Assembly: GCF_900187065.1 (NCBI RefSeq)
Contig: NZ_LT906483.1
Coordinates: 4,154,001 to 4,218,000, forward strand
Length of the DNA stretch: 64,000 nucleotides
Source: Mycolicibacterium thermoresistibile
GTDB lineage: Bacteria; Actinomycetota; Actinomycetes; Mycobacteriales; Mycobacteriaceae
Reading direction: 5' to 3'
A program made the translations under genes and the position numbers. This document shows, in pieces, positions 17,084-25,167 of the stretch (position 1 is the first letter of the stretch; every line of letters begins with the position of its first letter). The notes under the pieces are model-generated. The model did not search any database. It was given only the letters and a program-made list of their open reading frames with translations, and was not told the DNA's origin.

Positions 17084-18133
17084 ATGGCCGAGGTCCTGCC
17101 GCAGCCGATACTGGAACCGCTCACACCGGCGGCGATCTTTCTGGTGGCGACGATCGACAAGGGCGGTGCGGCGAGGGTTCACGACGTGCTGCCGGAACTC
17201 TCGGGCATGGTGCGGGCAATCGGCTTTCGCGATCCGACGAAGCGGTTGTCGATGGTGACCTCGATCGGGTCGGACGCCTGGGACCAGTTGTTCTCCGGGC
17301 CCCGCCCGGCGGAACTGCATCCGTTCATCGAGCTGGAGGGGCCACGGCACAAGGCTCCGGCCACCCCGGGGGATCTGCTGTTCCACATCCGCGCCGAGGC
17401 CTTGGACGTCTGCTTCGAGTTGGCCGGACGCATCGTCAAGGCGATGGACGGCGCCATCACCGTGGTGGACGAGGTGCACGGGTTCCGGTTCTTCGACAAC
17501 CGTGACCTGCTCGGGTTCGTCGACGGCACCGAGAATCCGGACGGACCGGAAGCACGCAGCGCCACCCGCATCGGCGACGAGGACCCCGACTTCGAGGGCG
17601 GCTGCTATGTGCACATCCAGAAGTACGTGCACGACATCGCGGCCTGGGAGGCGTTGTCGGTCGACGAGCAGCAACGGGTGATCGGCCGCACCAAACTCGA
17701 CGACATCGAACTCGACGACGATGTGAAGCCCACCAACTCCCACATCGCGCTGAACGTCATCGAGGACGAGGACGGCAACGAGTTGCAGATCGTGCGGCAC
17801 AACATGCCGTTCGGCGAGGTCGGCAAGGGCGAGTACGGCACCTACTTCATCGGGTATTCGCGCACCCCGTCGGTGACCGAGCAGATGCTACGCAACATGT
17901 TCCTCGGCGATCCGCCGGGCAACACCGACCGCATCCTCGATTTCTCCACCGCCGTCACCGGTGGGCTGTTCTTCGCCCCGACCGTCGATTTCCTCAACGA
18001 TCCGCCGCCGCTCCCGCACACGCCCGCCGCCGCGGCGCAGGATGTGGCCGAGACCGGCGACACCTCCCAAACCCACGATGGCGAAATCCACGATGGCTCG
18101 CTCGGCATCGGAAGTCTGAAAGGAATCCCGTGA
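17084..18133 (+). CDS. dyp: Dye-decolorizing (DyP) heme peroxidase, encapsulin cargo
   Basis: A 349-residue class B DyP-type peroxidase. GFVDGTENP contains the catalytic Asp148 of the GxxDG motif; TNSHIAL holds the probable heme-ligating His220, and VRHNMPFG the distal Arg239. Residues 337-349, DGSLGIGSLKGIP, form the C-terminal targeting peptide that docks cargo inside encapsulin shells, joined by a flexible Ala/Thr-rich linker. The next gene is the shell protein, overlapping by one base (TGATG). The enzyme should reduce peroxide inside the nanocompartment. Confidence 0.95.
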   Translation: MAEVLPQPILEPLTPAAIFLVATIDKGGAARVHDVLPELSGMVRAIGFRDPTKRLSMVTSIGSDAWDQLFSGPRPAELHPFIELEGPRHKAPATPGDLLFHIRAEALDVCFELAGRIVKAMDGAITVVDEVHGFRFFDNRDLLGFVDGTENPDGPEARSATRIGDEDPDFEGGCYVHIQKYVHDIAAWEALSVDEQQRVIGRTKLDDIELDDDVKPTNSHIALNVIEDEDGNELQIVRHNMPFGEVGKGEYGTYFIGYSRTPSVTEQMLRNMFLGDPPGNTDRILDFSTAVTGGLFFAPTVDFLNDPPPLPHTPAAAAQDVAETGDTSQTHDGEIHDGSLGIGSLKGIP

Positions 18134-18936
18134 TGAACAACCTGTACCGCGAGCTTGCCCCGGTCACCGACGTCGCGTGGGCCGAGATCGAGCTGGAGGC
18201 CAGCCGCACCTTCAAGCGGCACATCGCCGGCCGGCGGGTTGTCGATGTCAGCGGGCCGAGCGGTCCGACCACCGCGGCGGTCAGCACCGGCCACCTCAAC
18301 CGGGTCAGCCCGCCGTCGGACGGGGTGATCGCCGACCTGCGCGACAGCAGACCGCTGGTGCGGCTTCGGGTTCCGTTCACGGTGACCCGTGAGGCGATCG
18401 ACGACGTCGAACGCGGCGCGCAGGACTCCGACTGGGATCCGGTCAAGGAGGCCGCCCAAAAGCTCGCCTGGTCCGAGGACCGCGCGATCTTCGAGGGATA
18501 TGCCGCCGCCGACATCGAGGGCATCCGAGCGTGCAGCTCCAACCCTGCGCTGGCGCTACCCGATGATCCGCGCGACTTCGCCGACGTGCTGGCCCAGGCG
18601 CTTTCGGAGTTGCGGCTGTCCGGTGTCGGCGGCCCGTACTCGGTGCTGCTGTCGGCGGACGCGTACACGAAGGTCAGCGAGACCACCGAGCACGGCTATC
18701 CGATCCGCGAACACCTCAACCGGCTGATCGGCGGCGGCGACATCATCTGGGCGCCGGCCATCGACGGGGCCTTCGTCTTGTCCACCCGCGGAGGCGATTT
18801 CGAGTTACTGCTGGGCACCGATGTGTCGATCGGATATCTGTCCCACGATGCGGACACCGTGCAGCTCTACATCGAGGAGACGATGACGTTCCTGTGCTAC
18901 ACGTCCGAGGCGTCGGTCGCACTGACCCCCAGCTAG
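18133..18936 (+). CDS. enc: Encapsulin shell protein (Cfp29 family)
   Basis: A 267-residue encapsulin with the HK97 phage-capsid fold, known to form a 60-subunit shell about 24 nm across. It starts MNNLYRELAPVTDVAWAEIE, nearly the same as M. tuberculosis Cfp29 (Rv0798c). ATG at 18133 is preferred over the in-frame GTG three bases upstream. It is translationally coupled to the DyP gene, whose C-terminal peptide binds the shell's inner face. The gene is followed by the A/T-richer island. Confidence 0.96.
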   Translation: MNNLYRELAPVTDVAWAEIELEASRTFKRHIAGRRVVDVSGPSGPTTAAVSTGHLNRVSPPSDGVIADLRDSRPLVRLRVPFTVTREAIDDVERGAQDSDWDPVKEAAQKLAWSEDRAIFEGYAAADIEGIRACSSNPALALPDDPRDFADVLAQALSELRLSGVGGPYSVLLSADAYTKVSETTEHGYPIREHLNRLIGGGDIIWAPAIDGAFVLSTRGGDFELLLGTDVSIGYLSHDADTVQLYIEETMTFLCYTSEASVALTPS

Positions 18937-18965
18937 CTGTCGCGCGAGCGTAGCGAACGCAACGA

Positions 18966-20309
18966 CTACGCAGGAGGCACCAACGAGAAGAGTCGGTCAT
19001 TGGTGCGTTGAATCAACGTGGTGTGGACCTTCCAAACCTCTTTGGCTTCAGTAGGTCCTGAACGCGCCAACGCCCATAGCGTTTCGCAGGTTGCAAGGTC
19101 AATGGCGTGCGCCGGCGCGCCCCCGAGTGCGATAGCCACGTCACCGTCGGAGGCGATGTAATAGGAACCGAGGCTATCGCCTTCGCAAGTCTTTCCAGTT
19201 GTACCGGTTCCCAAGTCGAACTGCTGCCACTTTTGCTCATCCGAGGTAGTCGTCACGAAGAATCTCCCCCCGATCCGGCGAGCCTCGGATGCCGCGACAG
19301 AAGCCGGTAGCTGCAGTAATTGGCGACCGTCGATAGTAAAGACCAGCCGGCTCGTGGCCGTAGAGACCATGGGAAGGTCGAGAGACCCATCTTCGATTCT
19401 TCCATCCGGGACCGGCTCACTCAGCTGCGTACCCTTGTCGTCGAAGAACGCCACGCGGGTCGTCGAAAAGTCATCTGCCAGCGAGTATTCGTATCCAAAT
19501 CCACCGGGATAGACGACGGCACGTTCAAGTTCAACGTCCTTCGGCAGCGACGGCGCCACAATAGAGCCGTCAGCGACCGAGAACACTACATCGGCAACAC
19601 CACCACTGCTTTGAACCGCAAGGTTCGAGGGCGACGAGTCACGCGCCCACGTCTCAAAGTAGGCCGGCAATACACCGCCGCCTGGCACGAACCACGTCAG
19701 TTCCGCACGTTCCCCCACGCCGTACATGCCGCTTCCCGCAACCCGCGCGACGACGTAATCACCGATCTGCTCCAACTGGGGTTGGTCTTGTGAATACACC
19801 CGCAGGTCGCTCAGGCCCTCGAAAGCAATTTCTCCCGAGACTGTGTCGACTATCCACGCTGTCGATCTAGCACCCTGATCTGCACCCTGACGAACGCACA
19901 GAACCATGGGCGGACCGTTGACATAGCAATCGAAATCTGTCGCTTCCTCGGCAGACCCAAGTCGTATCGGCCCGAAAGTCCGCTGCCCATTGCTGACGTT
20001 GAGCCCGAACAGCCACCAACCCTCGTCGGTGATCCCTAGAAATATGCCTCTGTCGCCGATGTTTCTCACCGGCCGCATCACCGTACCCGGCGGAAAGTTG
20101 AGGTCGTTACTTGTGATTGTCCACCCTGGCACCGGCTCACGCCGCATCGAATCCGAAAGTAACACTTGCGGCGGCAACTCGGGAGACGGCGCCATGGCTT
20201 CCGGTTGATCTGCGGTCGTACCACCGCTACAGCCAGTTAACACCAGGACCGCGATGACAGCCAACAGTCTTCTTCCGACTCGTTGCGGTGACATGCTTTC
20301 CGTCGTCAC
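18966..20309 (-). CDS. Putative lipoprotein, last gene of the type VII-associated island
   Basis: A 447-residue exported protein. The N-terminus has a basic region, the hydrophobic stretch LLAVIAVLVL and lipobox LTGC. The rest looks like a beta-rich (propeller-like) outer domain with repeated strands. I recognise no family. The GTG at 20309 overlaps the previous stop as GTGA; an ATG at 20294 is an alternative start. Base composition is richer in A/T than the neighbours. Its role may be envelope-side partnering of the island's membrane protein; this is inference. Confidence 0.7.
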   Translation of the reverse strand: MTTESMSPQRVGRRLLAVIAVLVLTGCSGGTTADQPEAMAPSPELPPQVLLSDSMRREPVPGWTITSNDLNFPPGTVMRPVRNIGDRGIFLGITDEGWWLFGLNVSNGQRTFGPIRLGSAEEATDFDCYVNGPPMVLCVRQGADQGARSTAWIVDTVSGEIAFEGLSDLRVYSQDQPQLEQIGDYVVARVAGSGMYGVGERAELTWFVPGGGVLPAYFETWARDSSPSNLAVQSSGGVADVVFSVADGSIVAPSLPKDVELERAVVYPGGFGYEYSLADDFSTTRVAFFDDKGTQLSEPVPDGRIEDGSLDLPMVSTATSRLVFTIDGRQLLQLPASVAASEARRIGGRFFVTTTSDEQKWQQFDLGTGTTGKTCEGDSLGSYYIASDGDVAIALGGAPAHAIDLATCETLWALARSGPTEAKEVWKVHTTLIQRTNDRLFSLVPPA

Positions 20310-21040
20310 ACAGCACCGGGCGCTTCGATTTGAAGACGTTGCACTATTCGGGCGTCGACTAGTTCCCCGCGCCGCGCGGGATTACGCCAATAGAACCGGA
20401 TCAGCTTGCGCAGCGCACGACCGCCCGGCGTGTACCAGTTGGATGGAAGCGTCCGAGTCCGCCCATCCACGGTCGTGATGTAGGTTGCACCCGTGGGACG
20501 ATTTCCGTTCTGCGGTTTGTCCGCCACAGATATCACGTCATCCCAGGATTGCCGCACCGTCGACGTCGTGGTTGCGGTCTCGATTCCATCTAAAGTCAAC
20601 CGGATATAGCTCGTACCTCGCGCCTTGAGTATTTGCCGCAAGCTGAATACGCCGACCACGACTCCAATGGCGCATACCAGTACGTAGTAACGATCGTCTC
20701 TGTGAGCTACGGGGATACTGAGCCAGCCTTGGGGTGCGGAGATCGCGTAGCACGCCATTGCTACGAATGCCCCAGTCGTGGCAATCAGAAGGAGACAGTC
20801 GACTCTCATATCGGGGCGGATGGTCGCACCAGCGTCATCGTTTGAAATGCGTGGCGTCACTCGACCTAACACGACAAGCACCAGCATCGCGACCAGCCCT
20901 AACGAAAACGATGCGGCCCCAGTTGCGACCACCGCGGAAAGATAGTCGCTACGCAGGAGAAAAATCATACTCCAAACGAGGCAGAATGCCCCAAATGGAG
21001 CGAAAATAGTACACAGAACGGCAGTGGCGAAACCGACCAT
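20306..21040 (-). CDS. Four-helix membrane protein with C-terminal PH-like domain
   Basis: A 244-residue protein with hydrophobic segments near residues 5-30, 35-60, 80-100 and 120-138, followed by a soluble domain with TSYIRLTLDGIETATT and DDVISV, a pattern common in bacterial PH-like domains that sit behind membrane helices. It lies one base after the broken effector and overlaps the lipoprotein gene by four bases. It could be an immunity or accessory protein for the island effector, though nothing in the sequence proves this. Confidence 0.62.
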   Translation of the reverse strand: MVGFATAVLCTIFAPFGAFCLVWSMIFLLRSDYLSAVVATGAASFSLGLVAMLVLVVLGRVTPRISNDDAGATIRPDMRVDCLLLIATTGAFVAMACYAISAPQGWLSIPVAHRDDRYYVLVCAIGVVVGVFSLRQILKARGTSYIRLTLDGIETATTTSTVRQSWDDVISVADKPQNGNRPTGATYITTVDGRTRTLPSNWYTPGGRALRKLIRFYWRNPARRGELVDARIVQRLQIEAPGAV

Positions 21041-21041
21041 A

Positions 21042-22381
21042 TCAGGGCCCGCACATCACGTTACCGACCAACTTCCCGACGTAGCCAAAAGCGAAGCCCC
21101 CGACGGTATTAGCACCCATGGCTGCGATCGGACCGACGTCCGGTATGGCTCCGACCGCAATAGTCGTGGCTACGCCACCCACGGTTGATACGCCGCCTGA
21201 CCATAGGGCGACGCACCTCTCGTATACGGTGTCCGCCGAGAAGGTGCTGAAGACCGTGTGGGCTACGCCCATCGCCGGTCCACCGAATTTGGCGCCCGCT
21301 TTGAGGCCATCGAGTGCGGGTGCACTCAAACCATTGATCCCTTTCCCGGCCTGGACCTCCAGTCCGGAGAGCGCGGCACTTGCCAAGTTCGGAACTGAGT
21401 CGTGGAAAAAGAGTCTGGGAGTATCGCGTAATCGGTCTTCGTCGTACAGCTACCAGTACGCGTTCCGTCGGGGTTCTGTGAGATAGCGATTGTTGTCCCA
21501 TCGGCCCACGACACCGTGGTGAGATTCCCCCCGTCCTCTCGGGGCATTGACGTTGTGTCCGATATCCAATTTTTGTTCTTGTCGACGTGGAGGATTTGGA
21601 TAGTTCCTGCTGGGTGAATCTGTTGACTGGGAAGCCCCTGATCGATCCAGTCGGTACGGATATGCTCGCTGCCATCGACCATGTGGAACGTGGTCACAGC
21701 GTTTCCGTACCGGTCGGTCGTCTCGCTAACTTCTCGTATGGTCGTCGCCATGTCCTGAGCCCGCGCAATTTCCTGAAACAGCTTGCCGTCTTCTGTTGAG
21801 GGGTCCGGCACCTCATCACGGGGAGCCGGTTCCACAATGCTCGGCGCCGAATAGGCGAGGTTTGCGAATGCCGCCCCTTTGCCCGCCGCGGCCGCAGTGA
21901 GTTGCAGTGCGGTCCAATCATCGGCTTCGCCGACCGCCAGCAGCAGCTCATTTATCTCTGTTTGCATTTCCGAAGCTTGCTTCTGTAGCTGGGCGGCCTC
22001 TTCCTCTGACATCTCTGCAGGGTCAATCATCACGACCCATTGGTCCGTGACCCTCAAAGGACCGGCATCGATGTCATCGGCTCTGGCTAAAAGTTCCGTC
22101 CGCGCCTTGCCGATAGCGGAGGATCCACTTCTCAATGCGCCGGCGAACGCCTCAGCATACGTTTTGAATGACGATGACCTCTTCGTCGCCCGCCGGAACA
22201 TCTCCGTCGCTGCGTCGTGAGCCGCCCCCTTCCACGTGCGCGACTCGGGCATTGCGTCGATCCGGTCGTCAAGCCTACTCACGGATTGGTAGATCGTGTC
22301 GCCAGCCGCGTCAATCGTCGATGCGGCCGACAGTAGTGACTCGGGATTCCAACTCTGTAAACGCGTTCGGGATGGCAACAC
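21042..22381 (-). pseudogene. WXG-type ESX effector-like gene split by an apparent frameshift
   Basis: Two reading frames make one protein of about 446 residues. Frame one (22381-21326) begins at GTG and holds an N-terminal helical region with RTWKGAAHDAA, a WxG turn as in type VII secretion substrates, then a long helical hairpin and beta-rich repeats (HIRTDWIDQG, ILHVDKNKNW). Frame two (to 21042) codes for ASAALSGLEVQAG and a Gly/Ala-rich hydrophobic C-terminus. They join at an A5 run (plus 21406-21410): adding one base restores PDSFFHDSVPNLASAALSG. Either the gene is inactivated, the assembly has a homopolymer error, or slippage is used. Confidence 0.65.
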
Positions 22382-22383
22382 GG

Positions 22384-22668
22384 CTAGAAGAGTCCGTCGA
22401 AGGAGTCGGACAATATGTGGTCTTGAACTTCGTACGTGTCCCCTGCGCCACGCACAGCTGTAGCCATAGCAAGGACGTCATCGGCGATATCCTTTGCGGC
22501 CGCCCCGAGGTGGGGCCCGACTTGGTGGGCAGCCCACTGCGTAAGCGATCCGCCAATACCATCTGCTGCTGCCGTCGCAGCACCGTCAACATCGATTCCT
22601 GCGATGACGGCTGCGGCATCATCTACTTGCTTGGCAAAGGCTCGTAGCAGTTCAGGATCAACTAACAT
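22384..22668 (-). CDS. EspC-like small type VII secretion substrate
   Basis: A 94-residue helical protein starting MLVDPELLRAFAKQVDDAA, like EspC/DUF2580 proteins. Near the C-terminus, YEVQD fits the YxxxD/E type VII export signal. In known pairs, one partner supplies YxxxD/E and the next gene product supplies the WxG helix hairpin; that is the arrangement here, with a two-base gap to the following gene. GAGGGGA precedes the ATG. This is the first gene of the island's operon. Confidence 0.7.
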   Translation of the reverse strand: MLVDPELLRAFAKQVDDAAAVIAGIDVDGAATAAADGIGGSLTQWAAHQVGPHLGAAAKDIADDVLAMATAVRGAGDTYEVQDHILSDSFDGLF

Positions 22669-22784
22669 GCAGTCCCCTCAGCACATACACGCTGGGCGGT
22701 GCTACCCCAGCACACAAACCTTCGCCTGGGAGGCTAACATCCGGCACACATAGCTCTGCGCACCAATTTCAACAACTCCGCTGT

Positions 22785-22841
22785 CGAACGTGAACTTGTT
22801 TGCGAAGAATCGCGAAAATTTGACCACCAAGTTCACGTTCG
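22785..22841 (-). terminator. Long hairpin downstream of purQ
   Basis: CGAACGTGAACTTG (22785-22798) and its exact complement (22828-22841) form a 14-bp stem with an inner GCGA/TCGC stem. It lies just past the purQ stop at 22860 and upstream of the island operon, so it probably ends the purS-purQ transcript and marks the island boundary. Confidence 0.65.
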
Positions 22842-22859
22842 GCAGGCGAGACGGCGAAC

Positions 22860-23537
22860 TCAGGCGGCGGTGAGCACCGAGTCCAGCACCGAGAGGAACA
22901 TCCCCAGCCCGTCGTCGGACGGCCCGGTCAATGCTTCGGTGGCGTGTTCGGGGTGGGGCATCAGCCCGACGACCCGCCCGTTGGCCGAACTGATCCCGGC
23001 GATGTCGCGTTGGGAACCGTTGAGGTTCTCCCGGTAGCGGAACACCACCCGGCCCTCGCCTTCGAGTTCGTCGAGCACCGACTCGGGCGCCACATACCGC
23101 CCCTCGCCGGACTTCAGCGGGATCAGCAGGTCAGCGCCGACGTCGTAGCGGGTGGTCCAGGCGGTGGAGTTGGACGCCACCTCCAGCCACACGTCGCGGC
23201 AGATGAAGTGCAGGCCGATGTTGCGGGTCAGCGCCCCCGGCAGCAGCCCGGCTTCACACAACACCTGGAAGCCGTTGCAGATGCCGAGCACCGGCAGACC
23301 CCGGCCGGCCTGTTCGATGACCTCACCCATCACCGGCGCGAACTTGGCGATCGCCCCGGCCCGCAGGTAGTCGCCGTAGGAGAAGCCGCCCGGCACGATC
23401 ACGGCGTCCACACCCTTCAGATCGGCGTCGCCGTGCCACAGGGTGACGGGCTCGGCACCGGCCAGCCGCACCGCGCGAGCCGCGTCGACGTCGTCGAGCG
23501 TGCCCGGAAAGGTGATCACTCCGATTCGTGCGCTCAT
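22860..23537 (-). CDS. purQ: Phosphoribosylformylglycinamidine synthase I, glutaminase subunit
   Basis: A 225-residue class I glutamine amidotransferase that feeds ammonia to PurL. VLGICNGFQVL carries the nucleophilic cysteine, and LMPHPEHA the catalytic histidine and glutamate. The ATG at 23537 overlaps the purS stop by one base (TGATG); GTG at 23540 is an alternative. It forms an operon with purS. Confidence 0.97.
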   Translation of the reverse strand: MSARIGVITFPGTLDDVDAARAVRLAGAEPVTLWHGDADLKGVDAVIVPGGFSYGDYLRAGAIAKFAPVMGEVIEQAGRGLPVLGICNGFQVLCEAGLLPGALTRNIGLHFICRDVWLEVASNSTAWTTRYDVGADLLIPLKSGEGRYVAPESVLDELEGEGRVVFRYRENLNGSQRDIAGISSANGRVVGLMPHPEHATEALTGPSDDGLGMFLSVLDSVLTAA

Positions 23538-23773
23538 CACGGCTCCCTGCTGACCGACCAGTCCTCGATCACGGTGTTGGCGAGCAGCGATTCGGCGATC
23601 TCGGCGATGGTGGCGTCGTCGACGCTGTCGTCCACCTCGAGTTCGAACCTCTTGCCCTGCCGCACGTCCGACACACCTGTCACGCCCAGCCGCCCGAGTG
23701 CGCCGAGGATCGCCCGCCCCTGCGGGTCGAGGATCTCGGCCTTGGGCATCACGTGTACCACCACCTTCGCCAC
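23537..23773 (-). CDS. purS: Phosphoribosylformylglycinamidine synthase subunit PurS
   Basis: A 78-residue PurS, the small dimeric subunit that bridges PurL and PurQ. VHVMPKAEILDPQG and DVRQGKRFELEVDD are diagnostic. The GTG at 23773 (MAKVVVHVMPK) matches known PurS N-termini better than the GTG at 23782. It is coupled to purQ. Confidence 0.95.
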   Translation of the reverse strand: MAKVVVHVMPKAEILDPQGRAILGALGRLGVTGVSDVRQGKRFELEVDDSVDDATIAEIAESLLANTVIEDWSVSREP

Positions 23774-23809
23774 GGCAGCCACTCTACCGGCGCAAACGCC
23801 CGCCCCGTC

Positions 23810-24475
23810 TCAAAGGCACGAGTCGATGTAGGCGGTGCACAACGGCCGGGCCAGCGCAGCCAGCACTTGCAGGTCCGGCGGGGCAGACCAGGACACCCGC
23901 GGAGGTGATGAAGCCCACAGCGCCAGCTCGGCCACCGTGCCGTTGCGCGGGTCGGCCAGCAGGTACTGACGCAGCACCTGCGGACCGGGCAGGCTGATCA
24001 CCGCGGCCATCCCGGTACCGAGGTCGGAGGTGATCGTCGCCGAGCTGCCCGGGGCGGTGTGCTGACAGTTTCGCACCGCCTCCACCGCTGTGCGCAGTAC
24101 CCCGAACGCCGTCTCGCCGGTGCGCCAGGTCTCGCCGCGCCAATGCCACACCTGCACCTGCAGCTGCCAGTCACCGGGCGGTTGGGTGACGACGGCGCGC
24201 GCCGCGACGGCGTGGTCGCGGGGGTCGTCACCGGCGACGGGGACGGCGCACGATTCCTCGAACCGCATCGGCGCCGCGGTCGCGGTGGCCAGCGAGGCCG
24301 GTTCGGGCCACCGGTACTGGTCGTGCAACGGGATCGCCGACGGCCTGATCCACGCGGAATCCGGGATGCGGTCGCAGTACGGCGGGCAGTCGCCGGCGTC
24401 GGCCCCCGCCGTGCCGGCCGCAACCGGCAGGACGAGCAGACCGCACACGCTGAGCAGTCCGATCAGCATCCGCAC
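23810..24475 (-). CDS. Secreted protein of unknown function
   Basis: A 221-residue exported protein with a signal peptide (LIGLLSVCGLLVLPVAAGTAGA) followed by a Cys-containing mature start, DCPPYCDRIPDSAW. The mature part has about five cysteines that could form disulfides. I recognise no domain. The GTG at 24475 is preferred, with AAGGGGGTG upstream. It sits between purS and the metallo-hydrolase gene, divergent from the latter, and is perhaps the counterpart of Rv0787. Confidence 0.7.
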   Translation of the reverse strand: MRMLIGLLSVCGLLVLPVAAGTAGADAGDCPPYCDRIPDSAWIRPSAIPLHDQYRWPEPASLATATAAPMRFEESCAVPVAGDDPRDHAVAARAVVTQPPGDWQLQVQVWHWRGETWRTGETAFGVLRTAVEAVRNCQHTAPGSSATITSDLGTGMAAVISLPGPQVLRQYLLADPRNGTVAELALWASSPPRVSWSAPPDLQVLAALARPLCTAYIDSCL

Positions 24476-24507
24476 GGCGCCACCCCCTTGGGCGCACAAT
24501 GTTAGGC

Positions 24508-25161
24508 ATGCAACTGACCCATTTCGGCCATTCGTGCTTACTTGCCAGCTTTCGGTCCGAATCGGGGACGGACACCTCGGTGCTCTTCGATCCCGGCATC
24601 TTCTCTCACGGGTTCGAGGGCATCACCGGTTTGTCGGCGATCCTGATCACCCATCAGCATCCGGACCACGCGGACACCGAGCGGCTGCCGGCGCTGCTGG
24701 AGGCCAATCCGCAGGCCAAGCTGTACGCCGATCCGCAGACCGCCGCCCAACTGGGCGAGCCGTGGCAGCCGGTGCACGTCGGGGACGAATTCACCATCGG
24801 CCATCTGACGGTGCGCGGCGCCGGCGGGCGGCACGCGGTGATCCACCCGGAACTGCCGGTGATCGACAACATCTCGTATCTGATCGGCGACGGTGAGCAT
24901 CCGGCCCGGCTGATGCACCCGGGTGACGCGCTGTTCACCCCCGGTGAGCCGGTCGACGTGCTCGCGACGCCGGCTGCCGCGCCGTGGCTGAAGATCTCCG
25001 AGGCGGTGGATTATCTGCGTGCGGTGGCGCCGAACCGAGCAGTGCCGATCCATCAGGCGATCATCGATCCCAGCGCCCGCGGCATCTTCTACAGCCGGCT
25101 GCAGGAGATGACCGACACCGACTTCCAGGTGCTCAAAGAGGAGAACGCCACCCAGTTCTGA
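24508..25161 (+). CDS. Metallo-beta-lactamase-fold metal-dependent hydrolase
   Basis: A 217-residue UlaG-like MBL-fold protein. LTHFGHSC begins the domain and ITHQHPDHAD (His49, His51, Asp53, His54) is the metal-binding HxHxDH motif; later GGRHAVIHPE, MHPGDALF and PIHQAI supply further ligands. The start MQLTHFGHSCLLASF is the family N-terminus; an ATG nine bases upstream is possible. It resembles Rv0786c. Substrate not known. Confidence 0.85.
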   Translation: MQLTHFGHSCLLASFRSESGTDTSVLFDPGIFSHGFEGITGLSAILITHQHPDHADTERLPALLEANPQAKLYADPQTAAQLGEPWQPVHVGDEFTIGHLTVRGAGGRHAVIHPELPVIDNISYLIGDGEHPARLMHPGDALFTPGEPVDVLATPAAAPWLKISEAVDYLRAVAPNRAVPIHQAIIDPSARGIFYSRLQEMTDTDFQVLKEENATQF

Positions 25162-25167
25162 CCGGGG

